A DNA stretch of 50,355 bases from Nostoc spongiaeforme FACHB-130 (GTDB lineage Bacteria > Cyanobacteriota > Cyanobacteriia > Cyanobacteriales > Nostocaceae). The notes beneath the pieces were generated by a model, which searched no databases, was not told the origin of the DNA, and saw nothing but the letters and a program-made list of their open reading frames with translations. The stretch is from assembly GCF_014698475.1 (NCBI RefSeq), contig NZ_JACJTB010000048.1:1-50355 (forward strand), given 5' to 3'. The translations under genes were made by a program, and so were the position numbers. Positions 36,029 to 45,208 of this stretch are shown here, piece by piece (positions within the stretch are counted from its first letter, which is position 1; every line of letters starts with the position of its first letter).

Positions 36029-37288
36029 ATGAATGAGTTAATAATATTTTTGTCTCGGTGCTTGTTGAGTTGGTTAGCTATTCAAGTGTGTTCGGTGTTG
36101 GCGTTGTTGTGGTGTCTGTCTTCACGACCACAAGATCCATTACTAGACGAAGAACTGCCAAAAACAGCAGTAATTCTTTGCTTGCGTGGTGCTGATCCGT
36201 TTTTACCAAATTGCTTGCGATCGCTACTCCATCAGAACTACCCTAACTATCATTTGAAGTTGGTTGTGGATAGCATTGACGATCCAGCATGGCAAATAGC
36301 CCACAATACTATCAATGAACTAGGCGCAACTAACGTTGACATCCAACCACTCAAAATAGTCCGCAATAATTGCAGCCTCAAATGTAGTTCTTTGATTCAA
36401 GCTGTCTCGGAACTCGATGCGTCTTACGAGGTTGTAGCTTTAGTTGATGCTGATACCGTTGTACATCCCAATTGGTTGCGGGAATTAGTCACACCACTCA
36501 ATAACCCGAAAGTTGGTGCAACCACAGGGAATCGTTGGTACATTCCGACAGGTAGATATTGGGGTACTGTAGTCCGCTACATCTGGAATGTTTCAGCACT
36601 TGTACAGATGTTTCTTTATGGCATTCCTTGGGGTGGAACTCTAGCTATTAAAACCTCTGTACTTCATCAAACTGGACTGCTAGATAAGTGGGGTAAAGCT
36701 TTTGGCGAAGATACGATGATTCGTAGCGTTTTGGGTAAGCATAAACTCAAAGTTCAGTTTGTGCCTTCTTTGATTATGTTGAATAAGGAAGAGTGCGATT
36801 TACCGAGTTTAAGATACTGGTTTCAACGTCAATTGTTATCTTCTCGCTTGTACCATCCTTTATGGATAGCTGTAGCTACTGATGTGATTTTCACAATCAT
36901 GCTACCGAATCTTTTATTGCTAGTATTTTTCGCGGCTTTGTTAATTGGAGAAGGAGACAGCGCCAATTTAGCTTTGAGTTGGTATGTCAGTTATATGTTG
37001 GCTTTAGTCATGCTGATCCTCTTTTTAGAGTTAGGAGTCCAGCCAGAAATTCGCGCTCAAGGTCAACAAGTAACAAAACTTTCCGCAGCCGTAATTGGGA
37101 AAATAGCGATAACTTTGCCCTTCACACAATGGATTTATGGGTTAGCAATGTTAGCATCATTTCAGATGCCTACAGTTCATTGGCGTGGTGTGACATATCA
37201 AGTTCAAGGCCCTTGGAATATCCGTCTTGTAGAATATCGTCCTTATCATTTACAAGATCAGCCAAGCGATCGCAAAGTTTCTCTCTAA
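36029..37288 (+). CDS. Family 2 glycosyltransferase, second of a tandem pair
   Basis: A 419-residue paralogue of the preceding GT2, the same length and collinear throughout. It has KTAVILCLRGADPFLP, VDADTVVHPNWLREL (about 140), GEDTMI (about 227) and SSRLYHPLW, with the same membrane helices and the same ending (GPWNIRLVEYRPYHLQDQP). Catalytic aspartates are retained, so both copies look active. Divergence is strongest in the third helix region (about 285-330) and the N-terminal anchor, which may reflect different acceptors. The spacer between the copies carries a MITE-like element and a palindrome, so co-transcription is uncertain. Confidence 0.82.
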   Translation: MNELIIFLSRCLLSWLAIQVCSVLALLWCLSSRPQDPLLDEELPKTAVILCLRGADPFLPNCLRSLLHQNYPNYHLKLVVDSIDDPAWQIAHNTINELGATNVDIQPLKIVRNNCSLKCSSLIQAVSELDASYEVVALVDADTVVHPNWLRELVTPLNNPKVGATTGNRWYIPTGRYWGTVVRYIWNVSALVQMFLYGIPWGGTLAIKTSVLHQTGLLDKWGKAFGEDTMIRSVLGKHKLKVQFVPSLIMLNKEECDLPSLRYWFQRQLLSSRLYHPLWIAVATDVIFTIMLPNLLLLVFFAALLIGEGDSANLALSWYVSYMLALVMLILFLELGVQPEIRAQGQQVTKLSAAVIGKIAITLPFTQWIYGLAMLASFQMPTVHWRGVTYQVQGPWNIRLVEYRPYHLQDQPSDRKVSL

Positions 37289-37467
37289 TATTCACAAGTC
37301 AGAAGTGATCTTCATGCGATTCAACACTCAGTAATGAGTGTGGTAAGAAGATGATTTATTAATACTTCTGACTTCTTCTTCCAAGAATTTCTCTAGCAAT
37401 GCGTAAATCCTCAAATTAGCGTTTTTCGGTGTGAGCAAGAATTGTATAGCAATCCTATCTGATTTGT

Positions 37468-37483
37468 GAGAAGTCGGGGATCT
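37468..37483. repeat. Half copy of the 33-bp palindrome
   Basis: GAGAAGTCGGGGATCT matches the right arm of copies 1 and 2; the left arm is absent. It lies 55 bp before hglT. Confidence 0.75.
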
Positions 37484-37537
37484 TTTGCCTCACAAACGAT
37501 GAAACTCTGAGAAAACATTAACAAACTAACTAAAATC

Positions 37538-38806
37538 ATGAAAAAGCAACAGCTACGCATTGCACTGTTTACAGGATTGTACTCTCCTTTTCTGACAGGA
37601 GTTTCCGTTGCAGTCCATCAAAGAGTTCGCTGGTTGCTACAACAGGGACATGAAGTTTTACTTGTTCATCCAGAAATCAACGATAAGTATCCCAAAAAAG
37701 TTAGCGATCGCCCCATGCCAGGGCTAGATGAATTAAAGTCTTTTCCGACTTTCTCTTCATACAAATTCCCCACAGAGCCTTTAATCTTTTATAAGTCTCT
37801 TCCCCAACCATTAAACTATCGTCATTGGAGTGATCATAAACTACTAAAACAATTTCAACCAGATATTATTGTGGTTGAAGAAGCCGCCCAAATGCGGGGA
37901 GTATATTCAGCCTTTTTACAAGGTTATGGTCGTCCTGTCGGAGTAGGATATGCAAAAAAAACTCATACTCCAATTGTTTCAGTTTTTCATACTGATATTG
38001 TTGCCTACATTAAATATTATTTAGGCGATACATTTTTCAACTTCCTCCGCCCGATTATTCCTTTGATCGTTAAACAGTTTAGTGAATCTTACGACCTGAA
38101 TTTATTTTCTTCTAAAGAACAGCTTGTAAAATACCAAAACCTCCAATGTAAACGGAGTGAATATCTTCCCTATCAAGGAATTAATTGCGAAAAATTTCAT
38201 CCCCAGAACATCGTTCATAATCCGATACCGAATGATCATCGTCCGACCCTATTATTTGTAGGACGTGTGACAGCCGAAAAAAATGTGCCTCAATTAATAG
38301 ATGCTTTTCCCATCATCGCCGCTAAAATTCCTGATGTGCATTTAGTGATTGTTGGTAGCGGCCCCTTAGATGCCGAAATTCGTCGGCGTGCAGCAAAATT
38401 TGGTTCTGGAATTACTATCTGGGGTGAGTCACACGGTACAGAACTTTTAGGTTGGTTTGCGCGTGCAGATATATTTGTGAACCCTTCAGTAACGGAAAAC
38501 TTCTGTACCACAACTAACGAAGCCTTAGCTTCGGGAACTCCTGTAGTAGCTGTGACTGCACCTTCAACATCAGAACAAGTATTTCCTGGTAAAAATGGCT
38601 TTTTAGCAGAACCAAATAACCCCAGAGATTTTGCCCAAAAGGTAATCGCTATCTTAGAAAATCCTGAACTCAAAGCCGCAATGAGCGAACAAGCTCGTCC
38701 TTCTATTCTTCAGTATGATTGGTCTGCTTGTATGGAGAAATTTGAAGCCAGACTTTACGAAGTCGTGCAAACATCTCAACCACGAAAACCTACAGTTGTG
38801 GGATAA
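37538..38806 (+). CDS. hglT: Heterocyst glycolipid glucosyltransferase HglT (GT4)
   Basis: A 422-residue GT-B glycosyltransferase of family 4. The N-terminal half opens RIALFTGLYSPFLTGVSVAV with the acceptor-side glycine loop. The C-terminal half holds LLFVGRVTAEKNVPQLIDAF, the nucleotide-sugar site and the EX7E motif (ENFCTTTNEALASGTP, about 320-335). It has no membrane helix and should act at the cytosolic membrane face, moving glucose from UDP-glucose onto the long-chain alcohol. In Anabaena PCC 7120 hglT mutants accumulate the aglycone. Last gene of the plus-strand glycolipid block; hairpins follow it. Confidence 0.88.
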   Translation: MKKQQLRIALFTGLYSPFLTGVSVAVHQRVRWLLQQGHEVLLVHPEINDKYPKKVSDRPMPGLDELKSFPTFSSYKFPTEPLIFYKSLPQPLNYRHWSDHKLLKQFQPDIIVVEEAAQMRGVYSAFLQGYGRPVGVGYAKKTHTPIVSVFHTDIVAYIKYYLGDTFFNFLRPIIPLIVKQFSESYDLNLFSSKEQLVKYQNLQCKRSEYLPYQGINCEKFHPQNIVHNPIPNDHRPTLLFVGRVTAEKNVPQLIDAFPIIAAKIPDVHLVIVGSGPLDAEIRRRAAKFGSGITIWGESHGTELLGWFARADIFVNPSVTENFCTTTNEALASGTPVVAVTAPSTSEQVFPGKNGFLAEPNNPRDFAQKVIAILENPELKAAMSEQARPSILQYDWSACMEKFEARLYEVVQTSQPRKPTVVG

Positions 38807-38846
38807 CTTGACTATCACTCCAGTTAGCTAAAATTACAGCAATCCC

Positions 38847-38899
38847 AAATGATTAGGACTCACGTAGAACAATAGTTGGTGCGTGAGTCCTGATCATTT
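38847..38899. repeat. 18-bp-stem hairpin after hglT
   Basis: AAATGATTAGGACTCACG and CGTGAGTCCTGATCATTT pair over 18 positions (one G-T) around a 17-base loop. No T-run follows immediately, so it may be an mRNA 3' protecting structure or a palindromic repeat. Confidence 0.7.
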
Positions 38900-39589
38900 G
38901 TGAGTGCCTAAATACCAACTTTTCATAGGTGTCTCCTAATTGTTGATTTGCCGCGATCGCGGAACAACGAACGAAATAACTAGCAAACCAGACTAGCTGT
39001 CATACCATAACCATATACCTCCTACGCCAGTGAGGGAGTCGGCAAAGCCGCCCAACGCACTGGCTCTTTTTTTTTGACGTTTTTAGTGATCTTTACATTT
39101 CTTTAGAAACAGCCTCTAATACATGTTGATTATAAAGAAACAATAATAGATGAATACCAGGTAAGAAATCTCTGATATTAAATAAATAAAGATGTAAATA
39201 TTACATTTAGATAAATAATATATTTCATTGTTATTGAGTTTTTAAATAAAATTCAATATTGATTTATATTTTCTAAAACTGATTTTTTTTTATCTAAATT
39301 GGAAATATTTATCTATTCCCTATTTATCGCTTATTTCAAAACAAGTAATCTCAACGAGCAAACTAGATAATTGTCTTAGGTTTGGTTGAAAATAAATTAC
39401 TTGTTTTTTGTTTTATCGGCAGTAAGTTTAATGAAATCAATTGTCCAAGGGATAAATTAATGTTTGCAAAATCTCAGAACCAATTGCTACATAAAGCTTT
39501 GCATTTTCATTCGTGGCCATGAGAATCCATAGATTTTTGTAAATATGAACATATTTAGTTTCATACGTCAGAAAAAAAAGGAATTAGGC
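38900..39589. other. Spacer between hglT and the large repeat protein
   Basis: About 690 bases with no gene seen. It contains a HIP1-like CGCGATCGCGG (38952-38962), one terminator (39026-39075) and a very AT-rich stretch (39120-39480) that should contain the promoter of the following gene. Confidence 0.5.
39026..39075 (+). terminator. Terminator made from a GC-rich repeat
   Basis: GCCAGTG (39026-39032) pairs with CACTGGC (39058-39064); inside, CGGC-AAA-GCCG forms a second stem (39040-39050). TCTTTTTTTTT follows. It is the first clear plus-strand terminator after hglT. Confidence 0.75.
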
Positions 39590-42500
39590 ATGAATAAGAA
39601 ATCCAGTAATCGCACACCAAATATTAAGCTCACACCAGGAGCAGTTTATATTCAAGACTGCGTATCTAATGAACTCAGCAAGCTTTACAGTCTGGATTTA
39701 ACTACAGGTAAAGCGAACTTGATTGGTGAGATCGTGACAGAGGTTTCTGACATTGCTTTTGTAGGTTCGCAACTATATGGGCTTGACCGTGAAGGCGACA
39801 AGACAAAACTAGTTAAAATCGACATCAATTCAGGCGATGCGATCGCAGTTGGTGATATTGGCTTTGCTTGTGCAGGTTTAGCATACAATCGTCAGCGCAA
39901 AATTCTCTACGCCACAACAGCCAAACAATTAATTTCTATTAATCTCGAAACAGGTAAAGGTACACCAGCCATCACAGTAGCAAGTAAAGACCACAACTGT
40001 GGTGAAGTTGCTTTTGATAGTAATGGACGAGGCTATATTACCTTAATTGGTTACGACAAAAAGAAACTATTAGCCAGTTGTGACCTCAAGACAGGTGAAG
40101 TGCAAATAATTGGTGACATTGGCTTTCCTGATGTAGCCAGTTTGGAATTTGTTGGTGATGTACTCTATGGCGTAACTGGCAACTTTTTTAACTTAGGTAA
40201 AGATGGTCAGTTAATCTGCATTGATACCAAAACTGCTAAAGGCACTTTAGTTACCATAACCGACCCTATCGGTCGTTGGGCTGGAATGAGTATTTATGAA
40301 CCAGCTACAGCAGTCGTAACTAAAAATACTTCAGAAGTGAAACCACAAGAGGAATCTGAAAAGACTGAGGAAAAATCTGAAAAAACTAAAGTTACTCAAG
40401 AAATTCAAACTGTCAAGGAGGTAAATATGAATACTTTAACCATTGATACCAAAACTAATTGTTATGTTATCGACGCTAACCAAATGAATCATCTGCAACA
40501 AAACGTTGCAACATCTTTTGTCTTTGAAAAAGGTACTTTTGATATCAGAATTACTGGGGGTCACTATAGCCACAGCAAAGCTAAAACATCAGGAGAACCT
40601 TTTATTTTACTGTGGATATATGGAGATAACGGCAGTACATTTATTAACAAAACAACAGGTTTTGAAGTAGGCGCAACCTGGACAACTTTAAATGGTTACA
40701 ATGATATCTTAAAGCTGGAAATTAAAGAAAGAGCAGTTCTCCACGCTTTATTTTTTGATTTTAATAATGAAGATAATAGTGGTTCTCTTGACCTTTTAAT
40801 TACTAGTAACAAGCAGTTCTTTAATCCAGCCAACTTAACGGTAGATAGCAAGCGTAACTGTTATGTTCTTGACAATAGTTACCTATCTAGCCTCAAACAA
40901 TCTGGTTCTAACTTTGTTGATTTGAACCCAGGTAATTATCGTCTAAAAATTCGAGAAGGCACTGCCAGCTATTGGTCAGATAACAAAAAATTTAATATCG
41001 AACCTTGGGCTTTATTGTTGGTCAAAGGTGGAAAATTTGTTACAAAACTGACTGGCATCGAATCTGACGAAACCTGGGTTTCATTAAATGGTCTTAAAGA
41101 TGAAGTAGTTTTAGAAGTTAAAGAAAAAACTACACTCACAGGTTTATTTTTTGACACCTATAAAGAAGATAACGAAGGACAGATTATTCTAGCGATCGAA
41201 TCCCTAAGCGTAGAAGAAATAACTGAGGGATATAAAAAGCAAGAAAATATTCAAGTCAGTCAACAATCATCATCAAAAACAACTGTTACAACTACAACAA
41301 CTGGAGGTAATGGTGGCTCTGGTGGTGGCTCTGGTGGTAGCTCTGGAGGTGGTTCTGGAACTCGTGAATTAGTTGGTGCTGGTGCTAATAGTACAGTAGA
41401 GTTCACCTTCCGTTTTAATGAAGAGGAATTCAAGAAGAAATGGGAAGAGCAGCTACAGCAGATTAATACATCTATCAAGGTAATAGATGAAACCGATGTC
41501 ACTTTAGAAGCTAAGTACTGGGATCAACTTGAACAGTGGCTGCTAAAAAACTATGAGAAGCACTTCAAAAACCTATCTGTAGAAGTAGCAAAAGTCAGGT
41601 TTTCGATGGATGCTTATTTACAACAGATAGAGTTTAGTTTAAACCAGCATCTACAAGGTTGGTCTGGCTATTTAGAAAGGATTTTGGAAGATAGGATTAA
41701 CGTCGAAGTATCGAGGAGAATCAACCAATACATCAATCAGTATATTGACCAAACCTTTGAACAAAGAGTCCGCAGTAACGTTGGTTTGATTATCAACAAC
41801 CTTGTCAATAAGCAAGAACTCAACCAGTATATTGACCGACAAGTTAATCAACAAGTTGGCAATTCCTTTGAGCAACATATACGCAACAACGTTGAGTTAA
41901 TCATTAGCAACATTGTCAATAAACAAGAACTCAACCAGTATATTCACCGACAAGTTAATCAGCAAGTTGACAATTCCTTTGAACAGAAGATACGCAACAA
42001 CGTTGAATTAATCATTAACAACATTGTCAATAAGCAAGAACTCAACCAGTACATTGACAGTCACGTTAATCAGCAAATTGACAATACCTTCGAGCAGCAT
42101 ATACACAAAAACCTGAGCCTCATCACACAGAACATTGTCAATAACAACGCCGAACTTAATCAGTACCTCAGCCAGCAGATCAGCAATAATTTTGAAGAAA
42201 ACATACGCAATAACATTGACTTAATTAGTCAAAACATCGTGAATAACGATACTGAACTTAATCAGTATGTCAGCCAGCAAATCGATAATAGTTTTGAGCA
42301 GAAGGTACACAACAACATTGAACTGATTATCAACAATCTCGTCAATAAGCAAGAACTCAACCATTACATTGACCAGCACGTTGACCAGCACATTGATAAT
42401 ACCTTCGAGCAAAGGATACACAACAACCTGAGCCTCATAACGCAGAATATAGCTAACAGCACTGAGCTAAATCAGTACGTCAGTCAACAAATTGACAACT

Positions 42501-43576
42501 CTTTCGAGCAGAAGATTCAGAATCATATCCAACTGATTACCCAGAATATTATCAATGATAATGATGTATTCAATCATTACGTTGACCAACGTCTGGAGCA
42601 AAGTGTACATCACAACACTGAAGTTAATAACACGATTGTCAACCTTGTTACGAATAGTGCTGAAATTAACAACAAGATTGAGAACATCCGCAACGAGTGG
42701 AATCAATCATTCATCACTCTGGTAACAGAGCAAATTGATGAATTAATCAACGTTATAGGTGGTAGAGAGGCATTTATCAAATTAATTACTCAGAATATTG
42801 TGAATAACAATACTGAGATTAGCCAGTACGTCAGCCAGCAAATTGACAATACCTATGAACAAAAGGTCAAAAATTATGTCAAGTTAATTACTCAGAATAT
42901 TGTCAATAATAATGACATCTTGAACCAGTACGTTGATCAGCGACTACAGCACAATGTAACTAACAATAATGTTGTTATTAATCAAATCTTTGACAACGAG
43001 CAAATAACCCAGAAGATTCAGAATATCTTGAGCAATAATACTCAAATTCACCAGAATATTGAGAGCGTTGTGATCAATAGCAATGAAATTAACAATAGAA
43101 TTCTGAACTTGGTTGTCAACAGCACAGAGATTAACAACAAGATCAGTAACGTCTACAGAGATGTTGACCTCAAGATTGAGAATATCCGCAACGAGTGGAA
43201 TCAAACATTCATCACTCTGGTGAGACAGTATGTTGATGAATTAATTAGCATCATTGGCGATAGAGATTCCTTCAATATCCAAATTGCTAATATCATCAAC
43301 GTTAAAGTGGATGAGCTTCTCAACCAAATCTTGAGAATCAGAAACGAACTGACTGTGATTATTAACAATGCAGACAGACATCTCTACGAATGGACTTTGG
43401 GAGAACTAATGGCTATTAAAGGTTGTTTAACTGACCGTCAGGCTCTTGTTGAACAGCTAGTGACTTTCAGTACCGAACTTAGAGTTAAGCTAGATAATAC
43501 TAACTGTGTTGATATCAACACATTCAAGCCTTTCAAGCCTCTCTCAGTTCCCCAACAGTTACCAGGGAATAGATAG
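39590..43576 (+). CDS. Large repeat protein: propeller-like head, paired domains, Asn/Gln-rich stalk
   Basis: A 1328-residue protein from ATG 39590, which has AAGGA and TTAGGC upstream; ATG 39545 would add 15 basic residues. In the longer numbering, residues about 25-265 look like a beta-propeller with repeating LY-LDLTTGKA-LIGEI units. An acidic/Lys linker follows (265-295), then two related domains of about 125 residues (296-428, 430-557), each starting DxKxNCYV. Next is a Thr- and Gly/Ser-rich linker (580-610) and a helical segment. At about 728-1208 lies a stalk of 33-37-residue units (LNQYIDxxVNQQVDNSFEQ, then NNIVNKQE). A helical C-terminus (1209-1343) ends the chain. No signal peptide or membrane helix is seen. 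I do not recognise the family; a structural or filament-like scaffold is inferred. Confidence 0.7.
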   Translation: MNKKSSNRTPNIKLTPGAVYIQDCVSNELSKLYSLDLTTGKANLIGEIVTEVSDIAFVGSQLYGLDREGDKTKLVKIDINSGDAIAVGDIGFACAGLAYNRQRKILYATTAKQLISINLETGKGTPAITVASKDHNCGEVAFDSNGRGYITLIGYDKKKLLASCDLKTGEVQIIGDIGFPDVASLEFVGDVLYGVTGNFFNLGKDGQLICIDTKTAKGTLVTITDPIGRWAGMSIYEPATAVVTKNTSEVKPQEESEKTEEKSEKTKVTQEIQTVKEVNMNTLTIDTKTNCYVIDANQMNHLQQNVATSFVFEKGTFDIRITGGHYSHSKAKTSGEPFILLWIYGDNGSTFINKTTGFEVGATWTTLNGYNDILKLEIKERAVLHALFFDFNNEDNSGSLDLLITSNKQFFNPANLTVDSKRNCYVLDNSYLSSLKQSGSNFVDLNPGNYRLKIREGTASYWSDNKKFNIEPWALLLVKGGKFVTKLTGIESDETWVSLNGLKDEVVLEVKEKTTLTGLFFDTYKEDNEGQIILAIESLSVEEITEGYKKQENIQVSQQSSSKTTVTTTTTGGNGGSGGGSGGSSGGGSGTRELVGAGANSTVEFTFRFNEEEFKKKWEEQLQQINTSIKVIDETDVTLEAKYWDQLEQWLLKNYEKHFKNLSVEVAKVRFSMDAYLQQIEFSLNQHLQGWSGYLERILEDRINVEVSRRINQYINQYIDQTFEQRVRSNVGLIINNLVNKQELNQYIDRQVNQQVGNSFEQHIRNNVELIISNIVNKQELNQYIHRQVNQQVDNSFEQKIRNNVELIINNIVNKQELNQYIDSHVNQQIDNTFEQHIHKNLSLITQNIVNNNAELNQYLSQQISNNFEENIRNNIDLISQNIVNNDTELNQYVSQQIDNSFEQKVHNNIELIINNLVNKQELNHYIDQHVDQHIDNTFEQRIHNNLSLITQNIANSTELNQYVSQQIDNSFEQKIQNHIQLITQNIINDNDVFNHYVDQRLEQSVHHNTEVNNTIVNLVTNSAEINNKIENIRNEWNQSFITLVTEQIDELINVIGGREAFIKLITQNIVNNNTEISQYVSQQIDNTYEQKVKNYVKLITQNIVNNNDILNQYVDQRLQHNVTNNNVVINQIFDNEQITQKIQNILSNNTQIHQNIESVVINSNEINNRILNLVVNSTEINNKISNVYRDVDLKIENIRNEWNQTFITLVRQYVDELISIIGDRDSFNIQIANIINVKVDELLNQILRIRNELTVIINNADRHLYEWTLGELMAIKGCLTDRQALVEQLVTFSTELRVKLDNTNCVDINTFKPFKPLSVPQQLPGNR
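41819..42151. repeat. Three exact-period 111-bp coding repeats
   Basis: Units begin CTCAACCAGTA at 41819, 41930 and 42041 and encode 37 residues each. Later units (to about 42640) are 33-37 codons long and more diverged. A second-order duplication (IENIRNEWNQ followed by DELI) occurs near 42676 and 43171. Confidence 0.8.
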
Positions 43577-43585
43577 TTAATAACT

Positions 43586-43624
43586 ATCTTTGGCTACTTT
43601 ATTTTTACTGAAGTAGCCAAAGAT
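43586..43624. terminator. Stem-loop after the large repeat protein
   Basis: ATCTTTGGCTACTT and AAGTAGCCAAAGAT form a perfect 14-bp stem with an 11-base loop. It lies 10 bp after the stop codon; it lacks a long T-run but has the position of a terminator or 3' protecting structure. Confidence 0.65.
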
Positions 43625-43683
43625 GTAACTAGTTGAAGATGATAGATTATTTGACCGGATCGGCAAATTAGAGCCAAATTTCT

Positions 43684-44013
43684 AATCCCGTTGAAAAAAT
43701 TTTCGTAAATACTATCTTTAATGGCTAAATAAACTTGATATTCCGGTTCAGTCAGATTAATTAAATTTCGATATAAAATATATTCTCCTCAAGCAAGCTC
43801 AAAGTCTCGCATTGGTGAGGCGCTTAAAAAGCTTTTAATTTCGACAATAATTTTGCGTCCATTGTGTTCATTCGCAATAGGTCTTTCTATTGCTAAATCA
43901 GCAAATAATTCAGTATCTTTATATTTAATTTTATAAGGATCAGCAAAAATGATCCAACCGTCTTTAACTAAAGCATTTTTAATTGCATCATGGTAAACAT
44001 CTTTGGCTGGCAT
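43684..44013 (-). pseudogene. xisH: Decayed xisH (fdxN element excision controlling factor)
   Basis: From ATG 44013 the frame reads MPAKDVYHDAIKNALVKDGW, FADPYKIKY, LAIERPIA and KIIVEIKSFL, the start of an XisH protein with its endonuclease-like EIKSF motif. A TGA at 43789-43791 stops it after 74 codons. The same frame continues past the stop with GEYILYRNLINLTEP and VYLAIKDSIYENFF, matching the rest of the family up to about 43684, after which similarity is lost. Intact XisH has about 138 residues and is normally followed by xisI, which is not seen. Hence it is a remnant with a nonsense mutation and a lost 3' end. Confidence 0.75.
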
Positions 44014-44238
44014 TATCCTCTTGGTAATTTATATGATTATTTTAACAACAGATGTTCAGGAAATTTAAGTAACAAATAATACATGAATAAATCACTTGGT
44101 TACTGAATAAATGAGCGATCGCTAAATCGATAAATTATCACCTCGTGGCGTAAGTCCTAGTTAATATACAAATATGCTCATACTTGATGTTCAAGAATCC
44201 ATCAGTAGACTCTAAGTATATTAATTTTAGGTATTTAT

Positions 44239-45114
44239 ATGTTTTTAGTAACAGGAGCAACGGGGGGAATTGGTCGTCGTGTTGTGCGACTGCTACGCCA
44301 ACAGGAACAATCAGTCAGGGCGTTTGTGCGCTTGACTTCACGTTATAGTGAGTTAGAACATCGGGGTGCAGAAATCTTCATTGGTGACTTGCGCCAAGCC
44401 AGAGATATAGAAAAAGCGACTCAAGGTGTCAAATATATTATCAGCACTCACGGTTCTGATGGTGACGCGCTCTCACTGGACTATCGCGCCAATATAGAAC
44501 TGATTGACCAAGCAAAAGCTAATCAAGTTCAGCATTTTGTGTTTGTGTCTGTGTTGGGAGTCGATCGTGGCTATGAAGATGCACTTGTATTTAAAGCCAA
44601 ACGCGCAGTCGAACAATATTTGGTAGATAGTGGCTTAAATTACACAATTTTACGTCCATCTGGACTAGCATCAAATTTGCTGCCACTGGCAGAACAATTT
44701 CGAGAAACAGGGTTGTATTTATTGATTGGCGATCGCAAAAACCGTAGCTCAGTTGTGAGTACAGACGATTTAGCAAAAATGATAGTCGATTCTGTCAAAC
44801 TTACAGAGGCGTGTAATCAAATATTGCCAGTCGGGGGGCCAGAAATTTTGCAACGGGAAGATATTCCGCAAATTTTTGGTCATATTTTTAACAGAGAACC
44901 GATAGTCATCAACCCGCCAGTCTTTTTAGTGGATGGGGTAAGAAATATTATTGGTTTATTCAATTCCCAAACGCAAACAGCTTTGGGAACTTATCAGACA
45001 TTGCTATCTAATGAATTTTTCTGTAAAAAAGATGAAATAGCAAACTTAGAGAGGATTTTCAATTTTCAATTGGAAACTTTGGAAAATTTTTTACGACGCT
45101 ATTTAGCAGTTTGA
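44239..45114 (+). CDS. NmrA/atypical SDR NAD(P)-binding protein
   Basis: A 291-residue Rossmann-fold protein. The nucleotide motif is intact (LVTGATGGIGRRVVRLL, about 3-19), followed by FVRLTSRYSELEHRGAEIF and VFVSVLGVDRG. There is no canonical YxxxK; YTILRPSG marks it as an NmrA/HSCARG-type atypical SDR. Similar cyanobacterial proteins include Ycf39-like factors of photosystem assembly and NADPH sensors, but the exact role cannot be told. It has no membrane segment and stands alone between the xisH remnant and the HlyD-type gene. Confidence 0.75.
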   Translation: MFLVTGATGGIGRRVVRLLRQQEQSVRAFVRLTSRYSELEHRGAEIFIGDLRQARDIEKATQGVKYIISTHGSDGDALSLDYRANIELIDQAKANQVQHFVFVSVLGVDRGYEDALVFKAKRAVEQYLVDSGLNYTILRPSGLASNLLPLAEQFRETGLYLLIGDRKNRSSVVSTDDLAKMIVDSVKLTEACNQILPVGGPEILQREDIPQIFGHIFNREPIVINPPVFLVDGVRNIIGLFNSQTQTALGTYQTLLSNEFFCKKDEIANLERIFNFQLETLENFLRRYLAV

Positions 45115-45208
45115 ATTTAGAGGTTACAGGTTACAGGTTAGAGCTTAGTTTAATGCGATCCCTAGTTCCTCCCTAAGCCCCTAACTCCAAGCCCCTAGCC
45201 TCTAGTCC

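Noticed and set aside
39541-39589. ATG 39545 as start of the large repeat protein
   Set aside because: No ribosome-binding site precedes it, while ATG 39590 has AAGGA and TTAGGC upstream.
41672-43204. Minus-strand open frames opposite the large repeat protein
   Set aside because: They repeat with the period of the plus-strand repeat and are hydrophobic shadows of Asn/Gln codons; no ribosome-binding sites.
43789-43791. Programmed read-through of TGA in xisH
   Set aside because: The 3' part also loses similarity and the partner gene is missing, so pseudogene decay is simpler.
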